A DNA stretch of 64,000 nucleotides from Pedobacter sp. D749 (GCF_019317285.1 NZ_CP079218.1:2542001-2606000), one strand, 5' to 3'; shown: positions 28,832 to 38,033, counted from the stretch's first letter. Made by a program: numbers and translations. The notes: generated by a model from the letters alone, not told the origin.

Positions 28832-31690
28832 ATGAAAATCTACAAAATTAATATAGCCCTGCTTATCGCAGGCAATTGCCTGCCTTTGCTTGCGGGAGCA
28901 CAACACAAGCCTGCTAAATCCACTGTTGCCGTTCACCATACTGTTCGGCCGGGCACAAAACTGATTCCGCTGGATCCCTCGGTGCGTACCGGGAAGTTGG
29001 CTAATGGTTTTACCTATTATATCCGCTATAACAATGAGCCTGAGCACCGTGTAGTGATGTATCTTGCCAATAAGGTAGGATCTATCCTGGAGACAGATGA
29101 GGAGCAGGGACTTTCACATTTCCTGGAGCATATGAGTTTTAATGGAACGGAGCACTTTCCCAAAAGTGAGCTGATCAATTATCTCCAGAAAGCCGGTGTA
29201 AGGTTTGGTGCCGATTTAAATGCCTACACCAGTTTTGATGAAACAGTTTATCAGTTACCGCTGCCGACAGATGATCCTGCGGTAATGAAAAACGGGCTGC
29301 AGATTATGCGCGATTGGGCACAAGGACTAACACTTGAGACTGCCGAGATTGAAAAGGAGCGCGGTGTGATTATGGAAGAAGAAAGGTTGGGTAAGGGCGC
29401 TGAAGATCGCATATTAAGACAAACCCTTCCGGTGATGGTAAATAACTCGCGTTATGCCTCACGTTTGCCTATTGGTAAAGCAGATGTAATCCTTCATTTT
29501 AAACCAGAAGTGATTCGCAATTATTACCATAACTGGTACCGTCCTAACCTGCAGGCCCTTATTATTGTAGGTGATATCGACGTGGCAAAAATGGAACAAC
29601 TGATCCGGCAAAAATTTGCTGACCTGAAAAACCCGCCAAATGAAAAACCAAGGGTAAAGTATAGTTCTTCCTTAACAGGAAAAAACCAGTTTCTTGCGGT
29701 AACGGATAAAGAATTGACCAATACGGTTATAGAAGTTAATTCCAAGCATAAAGAGCAGAAAATTTATACAGAGAATGATTACCGTGCTTCACTGCTGAGA
29801 AATCTGTTCAACGGAATGCTGAGCAGGCGTTACATGGAATTATCACGGCAAGCCAATCCTCCGTTTTTAGAAGGTGGTGCCGCAATTCGTGAAGTTATGC
29901 CAGGACTGGAAGCATTTAAACTTTATGTTAGCTGCAGGCCCGGAGAAGTGGAGAGTGGATTTAAAGCGGTGTGGAGGGAAACGGCCAGGCTGCAGCGGCT
30001 GGGCTTTTCTAAAACAGAGCTTGAGCGTTCCAAAAGGGAGTATCTGAATGATATGGAAGCGATGATGCAGGAAAAGGATAAAATGACTTCCAATACCTAT
30101 GTAAATGCTTATATGAACCATTTCCTTTATGGCGGGGCCGCTCCTGGATTAAGCAAACAAAATGAAATGGTAAACCGGTTTATTCCTACAATTACGCTTG
30201 CAGAGGTAAATGCACTAGCCAAAGAATACATCAGGGAAACCGACAGGGATATCATTGTGACCGCACCTGAAAAGGATAAGGCAACTTTACCGGCCGAATC
30301 TGCTGTTTTAGCCTGGATAAAGGAAGTCAATGCAGAAAAGATGGATGCTTTTAAAGACGATGTAAGTACGTTGCCCTTACTGGCTCATATGCCGGTACCC
30401 GGAAAAATTGTGAAGGAGGAGAAAGATGCCAAAACCGGACTTACTTTCCTTACCCTCAGCAATGGTGTAAATGTGATCCTGAAGAAAACAAACTTCAAAA
30501 ATGACGAGATTGTTTTCCAGGCTTTTACCAATGGGGGAACATCCTTATACAGTGATGCGGATTATGAAAGTGCAGCTAATGCCTCAAATATTATCTCTTC
30601 AGCAGGTGTAGGGAATTACAATGCCAGTCAGCTGGAAAAATATCTCTCAGGTAAACAGGTATCGGTTTTTCCTTTTATAGATGAGCGTATGCAGGGCTTT
30701 ATTGGGAGTACAAATGCCAAAGATATGGACAGTGCCTTTAGTTTGCTGTATGCATACGCTACAGAACCGCGTAAAGATGAGCAGATTTTCAAAGGGATTA
30801 TCTCCAATGCAAAAGCGGCCCTGGTGAACAAAGACGATGATCCTGAATCGGTTTTCAGTGATACAATGACTACAGTTTTGGGGAACTACAATGTCCGCCG
30901 TACGCCTGCTAACCTGGAGAAGATTGCACAGATCAGCCTTAATCGCGCATATTCGATATATAAGGAGAGATTCGCCAATGTAACAGGGATGAAATTTGTC
31001 CTTGTAGGAAATATAGACGAGGCAAAATTAAAGCCTCACCTGGAAAAATACATCGCTTCCCTTCCTGCAAACGGAAGCATAGAGGCAGCAAAAAATCTGG
31101 ACATCCATGTGCCTGAAGGCTTGATATCCAAAACAGTATATGCTGGTAAGGAAGATAAGGCTATGGTTTACCTGATTTTTTCTGGAAAGTTTGATTATGA
31201 TTACGCGAGTACCCTGAAGATGCAGGCACTAAAAGAAGCTTTGGAAATCCGTTTACTGGAAAGATTGCGGGAGGAAGAAAGTGGGGTTTACTCTCCTGCA
31301 GCGGAAGTAAGTACCCGTAAATTGCCTGATGGCAGATATGGTATATCTATCTATTTCGGCTGTTCACCAGCAAATGTAGAAAGGATGATTGCCTCTGCGG
31401 TGGATGAGGTTGAAAAGTTGAAGAAAGCTGGCCCGGCACCGGAAAACATTGAAAAGTTTAAGGCAGAAGACTTACATACGATGCAAACCACGATGAAAAC
31501 AAATAATTTCTGGCTGGATTACCTGACTGGACAACTCAGCAATGGTGAGCCGCTGGACCAGATCAGCGACTACAACCAGATCATCAAAGGAATGACTGCA
31601 AAAGAGGTAAAAGATATTGCAGATAAATACCTGACCGGCAAGAATTATATCAGATTGGTACTGCTGCCAGAATCGGCTAAAGCAAAATAA
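28832..31690 (+). CDS. periplasmic M16 (insulinase/pitrilysin) zinc peptidase, two-half form
   Basis: A 952-residue exported metallopeptidase (signal peptide to about residue 23). The inverted zinc motif HFLEH is at 96-100 with the third ligand Glu176 (KERGVI), the HxxEH-x76-E spacing of the family. The protein holds the usual four repeats: an active N-terminal half (about 45-500) and a C-terminal half (about 520-950) without the motif, which closes the clam-shell chamber. M16 enzymes degrade unfolded or small peptides that fit the chamber. It is the last gene of the FecIR-SusCD operon, 75 bases after tlpA, and is followed by a strong hairpin. Confidence 0.95.
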   Translation: MKIYKINIALLIAGNCLPLLAGAQHKPAKSTVAVHHTVRPGTKLIPLDPSVRTGKLANGFTYYIRYNNEPEHRVVMYLANKVGSILETDEEQGLSHFLEHMSFNGTEHFPKSELINYLQKAGVRFGADLNAYTSFDETVYQLPLPTDDPAVMKNGLQIMRDWAQGLTLETAEIEKERGVIMEEERLGKGAEDRILRQTLPVMVNNSRYASRLPIGKADVILHFKPEVIRNYYHNWYRPNLQALIIVGDIDVAKMEQLIRQKFADLKNPPNEKPRVKYSSSLTGKNQFLAVTDKELTNTVIEVNSKHKEQKIYTENDYRASLLRNLFNGMLSRRYMELSRQANPPFLEGGAAIREVMPGLEAFKLYVSCRPGEVESGFKAVWRETARLQRLGFSKTELERSKREYLNDMEAMMQEKDKMTSNTYVNAYMNHFLYGGAAPGLSKQNEMVNRFIPTITLAEVNALAKEYIRETDRDIIVTAPEKDKATLPAESAVLAWIKEVNAEKMDAFKDDVSTLPLLAHMPVPGKIVKEEKDAKTGLTFLTLSNGVNVILKKTNFKNDEIVFQAFTNGGTSLYSDADYESAANASNIISSAGVGNYNASQLEKYLSGKQVSVFPFIDERMQGFIGSTNAKDMDSAFSLLYAYATEPRKDEQIFKGIISNAKAALVNKDDDPESVFSDTMTTVLGNYNVRRTPANLEKIAQISLNRAYSIYKERFANVTGMKFVLVGNIDEAKLKPHLEKYIASLPANGSIEAAKNLDIHVPEGLISKTVYAGKEDKAMVYLIFSGKFDYDYASTLKMQALKEALEIRLLERLREEESGVYSPAAEVSTRKLPDGRYGISIYFGCSPANVERMIASAVDEVEKLKKAGPAPENIEKFKAEDLHTMQTTMKTNNFWLDYLTGQLSNGEPLDQISDYNQIIKGMTAKEVKDIADKYLTGKNYIRLVLLPESAKAK

Positions 31691-31698
31691 TTAATCAC

Positions 31699-31739
31699 CC
31701 CTGCCCTTTCCATCTGTAAATACAGAACAAAGGGCAGGG
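31699..31739 (+). terminator. hairpin terminator of the susCD-M16 operon
   Basis: Perfect 11-base GC-rich arms CCCTGCCCTTT (31699-31709) and AAAGGGCAGGG (31729-31739), with an inner CTGTA/TACAG stem in the loop. It lies 8 bases after the M16 stop. There is no long T-run, so it may act as a 3' stability structure as well. Confidence 0.7.
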
Positions 31740-31847
31740 TAATTATCTATATTATTAAAATGTACTATGAATACTCTATTTTGCATAATAATTAAGAATC
31801 GTAGTAGGTGTTTCCATTTCACATCATACATTCTTACATCATCCATC

Positions 31848-33620
31848 TTACATCCGCTCTGGCGAAGTAATTCCTAAAATCAACATTCCGGCATGAATGA
31901 TATCGGCGGTTTTTTTGCTCAGGTTTAAACGGAACTGTTTCGCTTCACCTTCTTCCGTTTTTACAATTGGCGGTACCTCATGGTAAAATTTGTTAAACAG
32001 TTTAGCCAGTTCGTATAAATAGTTAGCCAAACTCGCCGGACTGTAAGCTTTTGCAGCAATAGCAATCTCTTCAGGATATTTTGCCAATTGCAGAATCATT
32101 TCCAACTCCACATCGCTTATCCCGCTAAACGCCAAACTCCCAACGCCAAACTTATAATCTGATTTGCTCAGCAACGATTTAATCCGCGCATGCGTATATT
32201 GAATAAACGGCCCGGTATTCCCCTGAAAATCGATACTCTCAGCCGGATTAAACAATAAACGTTTTTTCGGTTCAACCTTTAAAAGGAAATATTTTAAAGC
32301 GCCCAAACCTATATTTTTATATAATTCTTCTTTATCTGCTTCACTAAAATCGTTGGTTTTACCCAATTCTTCTGTTTTTTCACGGGCGGTGGTTACCATG
32401 CTCTCTATTAACTCATCGGCATCTACAACGGTTCCCTCGCGGCTTTTCATTTTACCATTTGGTAAATCGACCATTCCGTATGATAAGTGGTATAAACCTT
32501 TTGCCCAGCTTTTGCCCAGTTTTTCTAGAATCAGGAACAACACTTTGAAATGGTAATCCTGCTCATTTCCGACCACATAAATCGACTCATCCATATTGAA
32601 ATCGTCGTGTTTCATTTCAGCAGTACCTAAATCCTGCGTAATGTAAACTGAAGTTCCATCCGCACGCAAAACCAGTTTCTGGTCTAAGCCATCTGCAGTT
32701 AAATCGATCCATACCGAACCATCTTCTTTTTTAAAGAAAACGCCTTTGGCCAAACCTTCATCAACCGTACCTTTTCCTAACAGGTAGGTATTGCTTTCGT
32801 AATAAAACTTATCAAAATCTACCCCAAGGTTTTTATATGTTACATTAAAACCAGCGTAAACCCACTCGTTCATGGTTTTCCAAAGCGAAACTACCTCTTC
32901 ATCCCCTTGCTCCCATTTCAACAGCATTTGTTGTGCTTCTTTAATTAATGGTGCATTTTTCTTGGCTTCTTCTTCAGTTTGTCCTTCCGCTTTTAAAGTA
33001 TCAATCTCTTTTTTATACTCTTTATCGAAAATTACATAGTATTTTCCAACCAGGTGATCGCCTTTTAAGCCTGTGCTTTCAGGCGTTTCGCCATTGCCCC
33101 ACCTTTGCCAGGCCAGCATCGATTTACAGATGTGGATCCCACGGTCGTTAACCAGGTTTACCTTCACTACATCGTAACCGTAAGCTTTAAGCAGTTCAGA
33201 AACCGAGTAACCCAACAGGTTATTACGCACATGCCCCAGGTGAAGCGGTTTATTGGTATTTGGCGACGAATATTCTACCATTACCTTTTTACCATTCGGT
33301 GCATATACGCCAAAATCAGGCGATAAAATTTCTTCATTAAATTGTTTTAAGAAATAACTTTCAGCAATGCTTAAGTTTAAAAAGCCCTTAACTACATTAA
33401 ATTTGGTAATATCAGCTACGTTAGCGACTAAATATTCGCCAATTTCAGTGGCCGTTTGTTCTGGCGATTTTTTCGAAATTTTAGTGATGGGAAAAACAAC
33501 AATGGTTGCCTGTCCTTCAAATTCTTTACGGGTTTCTTGTATGTTGATTACACTTTCGGCTACTTCTTCCTTATAAAGTTCAAAAATGGCTTTCTGTGTT
33601 TCGGCAATAATAAAATTCAT
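31848..33620 (-). CDS. argS: arginyl-tRNA synthetase
   Basis: Charges tRNA-Arg. I place the start at the ATG at 33620 (MNFIIAETQ; 590 residues); the longer frame reads through a dispersed repeat and is spurious. The class I signatures are SSPNTNKPLHLGHVRNN (HLGH) near residue 125 and KMKSREGTVV in place of KMSKS. The C-terminal DALR anticodon-binding domain ends in SPERM, the usual C-terminus. The stop codon TAA is formed at the edge of a family-2 repeat (CATCCATCTTACATC). Confidence 0.97.
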   Translation of the reverse strand: MNFIIAETQKAIFELYKEEVAESVINIQETRKEFEGQATIVVFPITKISKKSPEQTATEIGEYLVANVADITKFNVVKGFLNLSIAESYFLKQFNEEILSPDFGVYAPNGKKVMVEYSSPNTNKPLHLGHVRNNLLGYSVSELLKAYGYDVVKVNLVNDRGIHICKSMLAWQRWGNGETPESTGLKGDHLVGKYYVIFDKEYKKEIDTLKAEGQTEEEAKKNAPLIKEAQQMLLKWEQGDEEVVSLWKTMNEWVYAGFNVTYKNLGVDFDKFYYESNTYLLGKGTVDEGLAKGVFFKKEDGSVWIDLTADGLDQKLVLRADGTSVYITQDLGTAEMKHDDFNMDESIYVVGNEQDYHFKVLFLILEKLGKSWAKGLYHLSYGMVDLPNGKMKSREGTVVDADELIESMVTTAREKTEELGKTNDFSEADKEELYKNIGLGALKYFLLKVEPKKRLLFNPAESIDFQGNTGPFIQYTHARIKSLLSKSDYKFGVGSLAFSGISDVELEMILQLAKYPEEIAIAAKAYSPASLANYLYELAKLFNKFYHEVPPIVKTEEGEAKQFRLNLSKKTADIIHAGMLILGITSPERM

Positions 33621-33968
33621 GTGCCAAAAATAGAGAAAAAAGTCCGAAGTCGGGAGACCGAAGTCTGAAGATTTTTTTAGCCTAAATTTCAATTTTCATC
33701 GTTTTTAAAGGGTTTGGAAAGCTAAGCAGTGCTAGTCGGTACCGATAGTCCTTCTTTCCGCTATAGTCCCGATTGAAGGAATCGGGAGCTGCCGCTTCAA
33801 TAAGGTTTATTTGGCTGGTTCTGTGTAAAAAAAGTCAGAGGTCCGAGGTCGGAAGACAGGGTGCTTATAACATAAAACTTATTAGTCTTCAAAATTTTTG
33901 ACTATGTACTTTCAAACTATATCTTCCGACTTTCGGACATCGGACTTTCGGACTCTCAAAAATTCTGA
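33621..33968. other. argS-arginine deiminase divergent intergenic region with short repeats
   Basis: Contains three copies of a GTCCGAAGTC-like repeat (33640-33668, about 33830-33858, and inverted at 33921-33956), a TCGGTACCGA palindrome (33736-33745) and a hairpin TCCCGATT/AATCGGGA (33767-33787). A block CCGCTTCAA...TTTGGCT near 33794 is similar to one near 50730. Longer open frames through here from both flanking genes translate these repeats and should not be trusted. Confidence 0.6.
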
Positions 33969-33976
33969 TAGATTTG
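33969..33976 (+). promoter_or_regulatory. -7 promoter element of the arginine deiminase gene
   Basis: TAGATTTG matches TAnnTTTG exactly and ends 17 bases before the ATG at 33994. About 20 bases upstream the sequence is TTTCGG, one base off the -33 TTTG, and it lies inside the dispersed repeat. The element falls within the codons of the longer possible frame, supporting the shorter start. Confidence 0.5.
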
Positions 33977-33993
33977 CAATAACTAACTTTTTT

Positions 33994-35439
33994 ATGAGCG
34001 AGCAGAACCCCAATTTTAAAGTGAGCGTAACCACCGAAATCGGCAGATTGCGTAAATTATTAATACATAGTCCTGATAGTGGATTAGGCAAAGTAGTACC
34101 CTCAAAGGCACAAGATTGGCTTTTCGAAGATATTGTCCATTTAGATACCATCCGTAAAGGCGAATACGATTATTATATTAAACTGTTGATGTATTTTCTT
34201 GATCCTGATAAGATTAAAGGAAAACTGGCTGAAATAGATTCAGAAGCATCCAACCGTAATTATTATAAACCTAACCACCCCGATTTTCATAATTCTAAAT
34301 CGGTAATCGAGATTCAGAACCTGTTAAGTGAAATGCTGGAGGACGAATCCATCCGTAAAAAACTGGTTGCTGCTGTTTGTGCGATTGAAGGTTGTACTTA
34401 TAAAGTTCAATTGGAATTAACCAATACCGATCCGAAACAATTGGCAGAGATTTTTATCTCCGGAACATTGGCCAACGATACCATGATTTTTGCGCCAATC
34501 CCTAATTTAATTTTCACCAGAGATGTGGGCATAACCATTAACAACCACATCCTGTTAAACAAACCGGCAAAAAAAGCTCGTGTGCGCGAAACACTTTTAA
34601 TGCGTTATATTTTCTTCAACCACCCTTTGTTTGAAGGTTACCGCAATAATATTCTCGAAATTCCAGATGTGACCATGCACTTTTTACGTCCGGGCGATGA
34701 ACCAGCTTTCAGCACCACTTTAGAAGGTGGCGACGTGATGATGGTAAGCCCTAATCATGTATTAATTGGCTGTAGCGAAAGAACCTCTGAACATGGTGCC
34801 AATGAAGCGATTAAACTGTTGTTCGATCAGGATGTGGTAGAAAAAGTTACCGTGGTAAAAATACCAAGCAAACGCGATTATATGCACCTGGATACTGTTT
34901 TTACACAGGTTAAACGCAATACCTGGGTCATTTTGAATTCCATTGCCCATTCACCAAAATATAATCCTTACGAGCCGATCAACTTTTTAAAAGAACCAGA
35001 AAAATTAGAGGCCACCACTGCTATCCAGTTTACTAAAGCCAATCCACAGGAACCTAAACATTTCGAACACGTAGAAGCTTTATTAAACGATATTAGCCAG
35101 AACGACTTAAAAAGCACTGAACCCACTCAGATTATCTACAGCGGAAATAACCAGTTCCCTTACGATTCGAGAGAACAATGGACGGATTCTTGTAACCTTT
35201 TAGCGATTAAAGAAGGTGTGGTTTTAGGCTACGATAGAAACGATAAAACTGTTGAAGCCTTTAAAGCTGCCGGCTTTGATATAGTGGATGTGAAAGATTT
35301 GATCCAGGATTTAGAAAGCGGCAAAATAAGCGCCGAAACCATAACCGATACCTTGATTTTAATGCCATCGGCAGAATTATCACGCGCCCGTGGTGGTTTT
35401 CATTGTATGAGTTTACCTGTTTTGAGAGACAATTTATAG
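33994..35439 (+). CDS. arginine deiminase family protein
   Basis: Predicted to hydrolyse arginine to citrulline and ammonia in the cytoplasm. From the ATG at 33994 it has 481 residues, longer than a typical ArcA (about 410). Catalytic-site blocks of the guanidine-modifying fold are present: FTRDVGIT, EGGDVMMVS, CSERTSEHGANEAI, MHLDTVFT (catalytic His) and the C-terminal GGFHCMSLPVLRD with nucleophile Cys471. The next gene, ctlX, acts on citrulline, so the pair would take arginine to ornithine without carbamate kinase. Substrate is inferred from motifs and context. Confidence 0.88.
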   Translation: MSEQNPNFKVSVTTEIGRLRKLLIHSPDSGLGKVVPSKAQDWLFEDIVHLDTIRKGEYDYYIKLLMYFLDPDKIKGKLAEIDSEASNRNYYKPNHPDFHNSKSVIEIQNLLSEMLEDESIRKKLVAAVCAIEGCTYKVQLELTNTDPKQLAEIFISGTLANDTMIFAPIPNLIFTRDVGITINNHILLNKPAKKARVRETLLMRYIFFNHPLFEGYRNNILEIPDVTMHFLRPGDEPAFSTTLEGGDVMMVSPNHVLIGCSERTSEHGANEAIKLLFDQDVVEKVTVVKIPSKRDYMHLDTVFTQVKRNTWVILNSIAHSPKYNPYEPINFLKEPEKLEATTAIQFTKANPQEPKHFEHVEALLNDISQNDLKSTEPTQIIYSGNNQFPYDSREQWTDSCNLLAIKEGVVLGYDRNDKTVEAFKAAGFDIVDVKDLIQDLESGKISAETITDTLILMPSAELSRARGGFHCMSLPVLRDNL

Positions 35440-35525
35440 CATGTAAAACGTAAGATGGTAAATGGATGACGGGCAATCGCCCGGAACAGTTAACCAATTA
35501 ACCGGTTTAAACAATTAACCCAAAA

Positions 35526-36437
35526 ATGCAGACGACCAATCACATTTTAATGATCCGCCCCGTTGATTTTAAATTCAACGAGCAAACGGCAGGAAACAAT
35601 AAATTCCAGGTTGCTTCTACCGAAAGCAATGTACAAACAGCTGCGCTAAAAGAGTTTGATGCTTTTGTTGCCTTATTGCAGCAAAATGGCGTAGATGTTA
35701 CCGTGATAGATGACACTTTGGAGCCTGAAACACCGGATTCTATTTTTCCGAACAATTGGGTTTCTTTCCACGATGATGGCTCAGTATATCTTTATCCTAT
35801 GTTTTCTGAAAACCGCAGGTTAGAGCGCAGAAATGAAATATTAGAAGGATTGAAAGACCATTTTGAAGTTAACCATATCAGCGATTTAAGCTTTTACGAA
35901 CAACAACATGCGTTTTTAGAGGGTACCGGAAGCATGGTACTAGATCGTATCAACAAAATTGCTTACGCCTGCTTAAGTGTGCGCACAGACGAAGAAGTGC
36001 TAAACAATTTTTGCATGCTTACCGGATACGAGCCAGTTGCTTTCCAGGCGGTAGATGGATCAAATTTCCCGATTTACCATACCAATGTGATGATGTGCAT
36101 TGGTGATCGTTTTGCAGTAATCTGTCTGGATTCGATAAAAGATCCTGAGGAGAAATTAAATGTAACCATCAGTTTAAAAAGCACTGGCAAAGAAATCATC
36201 GAAATCAGTCTGGAACAGATGAATAAATTTGCAGGTAATATGTTACAGGTAAGTAATGCCGAGGACGAAAGTTTATTGGTGATGTCCGAACAGGCTTTTT
36301 TATCTTTAACTGCTGAGCAGATTGCTGCGCTTGAACAATATAGCAGAATCATTTATGCACCACTTTACACCATTGAAAAAAATGGTGGTGGCAGCGCGAG
36401 GTGTATGCTGGCTGAGATACATTTACCTGGTAAATAG
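35526..36437 (+). CDS. ctlX: citrulline utilization hydrolase CtlX-like
   Basis: A 303-residue enzyme of the same guanidine-modifying (pentein) fold as arginine deiminase. The family blocks are FPNNWVSFHDDG near residue 75, FLEGTGSMVLD near 137, YHTNVMMCIGD near 180 and GGGSARCMLAEIHLP with the nucleophilic Cys293. CtlX hydrolyses citrulline to ornithine, which fits its position 86 bases after a deiminase that yields citrulline. A strong hairpin (36454-36478) follows the stop. Confidence 0.88.
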   Translation: MQTTNHILMIRPVDFKFNEQTAGNNKFQVASTESNVQTAALKEFDAFVALLQQNGVDVTVIDDTLEPETPDSIFPNNWVSFHDDGSVYLYPMFSENRRLERRNEILEGLKDHFEVNHISDLSFYEQQHAFLEGTGSMVLDRINKIAYACLSVRTDEEVLNNFCMLTGYEPVAFQAVDGSNFPIYHTNVMMCIGDRFAVICLDSIKDPEEKLNVTISLKSTGKEIIEISLEQMNKFAGNMLQVSNAEDESLLVMSEQAFLSLTAEQIAALEQYSRIIYAPLYTIEKNGGGSARCMLAEIHLPGK

Positions 36438-36453
36438 GCTATTACCTAATATC

Positions 36454-36478
36454 CTTGGCAGGTGGCGCACCAGCCAAG
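36454..36478 (+). terminator. GC-rich hairpin after ctlX
   Basis: CTTGGC-A-GGTG, loop GCG, CACC-A-GCCAAG: ten pairs with a single A/A mismatch, 16 bases after the stop codon. There is no T-run, so it is a weak terminator or a stability hairpin. Confidence 0.45.
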
Positions 36479-36538
36479 CCAAATAATATACATGAGGTTG
36501 ATGAGCCACCAACCTTGGGATTGTGAACCTGCTTTCTC

Positions 36539-37002
36539 CTCGCCATGGTTCGTGTCTCCACGAACCATTATATTTTTGCCACGGAAGCTCGGAGCGCACG
36601 GAAAACCCATCTGACAAATGCACACTCGCTATTAAGCCTCAAATAGCAGCACCAGCCTAATTTAATAAACCTGATCGGAACGAACACGAGTGCAACGAGT
36701 AAAGTGGAGAGCAGGGCTACCCAAACCGATAAAAAAGCAACCTGCTTTCCAAATGATCAGCAAACATTCCTCGCCGTGTTTCGTGTCTCCAAGAACCATT
36801 ATATTTTTGCCACGGAAGCCCGGAGTGCACGGAAAAACCATCTGATTAATGCACACTCGCTATTCAACCTCAAATAGCAGCATCGGCCTAAATACATAAA
36901 CCTGATCGGAACGAACACGAGTGCAACGAGTAAAGTGGAGAGCAGGGCTACCCAAATCGATAAAAAAGGAACCTGCTTTCCAAATGATCAGCAAACATTC
37001 CT
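36539..37002. repeat. tandem repeat of 231 bases, two copies
   Basis: Copy 1 is 36539-36769 and copy 2 is 36770-37000, about 90 percent alike by eye. Each begins CTCGCC, carries a hairpin ATGGTTCGTG-TCTC-CACGAACCAT (perfect in copy 1 at 36545-36568, decayed in copy 2), then CACGGAAGC...GAGTGCACGG and GCACACTCGCTATT. It ends with the core from TGATCGGAACGAACACGAG to TGATCAGCAAACATTCC (36670-36771 and 36901-37002). A truncated earlier trace (AACCTGCTTTCTCCTCGCC) lies at 36525-36543. It is not similar to an insertion sequence I know. The remaining bases to 37104 hold a half copy of the family-1 repeat (37024-37055). Confidence 0.85.
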
Positions 37003-37104
37003 TTCTATTAAACCTAAATATAAATATTTCTCCACTGCGGTCGAAATGACGATCCGCGTGATTCCAATTAGTTTTATTACTTTCGCCAAAAATCCAGTAT
37101 CAAG

Positions 37105-37683
37105 ATGTCTTTAGCACAAGAATTACAGACCCGTTCGGGCAATAAATGCGAATTATGCACCGCTGAAACCAATTTATCAGTGTACGAAGTGCCGCCAACC
37201 AGCAATGCCAATAGTGATAACAGTATTTTAGTTTGTAAAACCTGTTTAGACCAGATTGAAAAAACAGAACAGCTTGCACCAAACCATTGGAAAATATTAA
37301 CAGAAACCATGTGGTCGGAATTTGCCCCGGTACAGGTTGTTGCCTGGAGAATGTTGAGCAGATTAAGAAATGAAGGCTGGGCAGCAGATAGTCTGGATAT
37401 TTTATACCTGGAAGATGAAACTTTGGACTGGGCTAAAAAAACCGGCGACCACGAGCAAGACGGAACAGTAGAATTCCATCAGGACAGCAACGGTACGCGA
37501 TTATTTGAAGGCGATACCGTGGTTTTGGTTAAAACGTTAGATGTTAAAGGCTCTACTTTGAGCGCTAAATTGGGTACTGTTGTTAAAAACATCCGATTAG
37601 TTCATGATAACATTGAACAGATTGAGGGTAAAGTAGAAGGACAAACCATTGTAATTTTAACCAAATATCTCCGCAAAGGATAA
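37105..37683 (+). CDS. PhnA-domain zinc-ribbon protein
   Basis: A 192-residue cytoplasmic protein. The N-terminus has two CxxC pairs (CELC near residue 14, CKTC near 45) forming a zinc ribbon; the C-terminal part (about 125-190: FEGDTVVLVKTLDVKGS, GTVVKNIRL, IEGKVEGQTIVILTKYLRK) is the small beta-barrel PhnA/YjdM domain. Despite the name, this family is not shown to act on phosphonates. The middle (60-120) has extra sequence compared with the 110-residue E. coli protein. It is flanked on both sides by copies of the same repeat core. Confidence 0.9.
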   Translation: MSLAQELQTRSGNKCELCTAETNLSVYEVPPTSNANSDNSILVCKTCLDQIEKTEQLAPNHWKILTETMWSEFAPVQVVAWRMLSRLRNEGWAADSLDILYLEDETLDWAKKTGDHEQDGTVEFHQDSNGTRLFEGDTVVLVKTLDVKGSTLSAKLGTVVKNIRLVHDNIEQIEGKVEGQTIVILTKYLRKG

Positions 37684-37754
37684 AGCGCTATTTGGTGCTT
37701 GATTAGACTACTTGCTACCAAACCCAAATAACAGCACGGTCCTTTTCAACTAAA

Positions 37755-37840
37755 CTTGATCGGAACGACACGAGTGCAACAAGTAAAGTGGAGAGCAGGG
37801 CCAACCCAAACCTATAAAAACAGGAACCTGCTTTCCAAAT
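37755..37840. repeat. third copy of the TGATCGGAACGA repeat core
   Basis: Reads CTTGATCGGAACGACACGAG then GTAAAGTGGAGAGCAGGG and GGAACCTGCTTTCCAAAT, about 85 percent like the core of the tandem repeat at 36670 and 36901, in the same orientation. With them it brackets the PhnA-like gene. The remaining bases to the next start (38033) are AT-rich and show no firm promoter. Confidence 0.8.
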
Positions 37841-38033
37841 CTTAAAACTTAAATATATTATCAATAACTGTTTTACAGACCATTAACAAAATAAAACCAT
37901 CTACGTTCAATCCAAAACAACTTCTCGTCGTTTTTTGTAATCAGGCTAAACGTTTCCTTACAGTAAAAATATTTTCAATACCGTTTAATTCTCGATTTAA
38001 AATTACATTTTTGCAAAAATTATTTAAAAGTAA

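Noticed and set aside
20880..31690. Classical polysaccharide utilization locus
   Set aside because: A SusCD pair is present, but there is no glycoside hydrolase, lyase or sulfatase; the associated enzymes are a thioredoxin and a peptidase.
33625..33632. TATTTTTG on the minus strand as the argS promoter
   Set aside because: The match is exact but it ends 4 bases from the ATG, would give a leaderless message, and lacks a -33 element.
36423..36856. Two short minus-strand frames with similar protein sequence
   Set aside because: Their similarity comes from the 231-base tandem repeat; both are short, lack start signals, and the second copy is decayed.
37105..37683. Phosphonate utilization gene
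   Set aside because: PhnA-domain proteins are not shown to act on phosphonates, and no other phosphonate gene is present.
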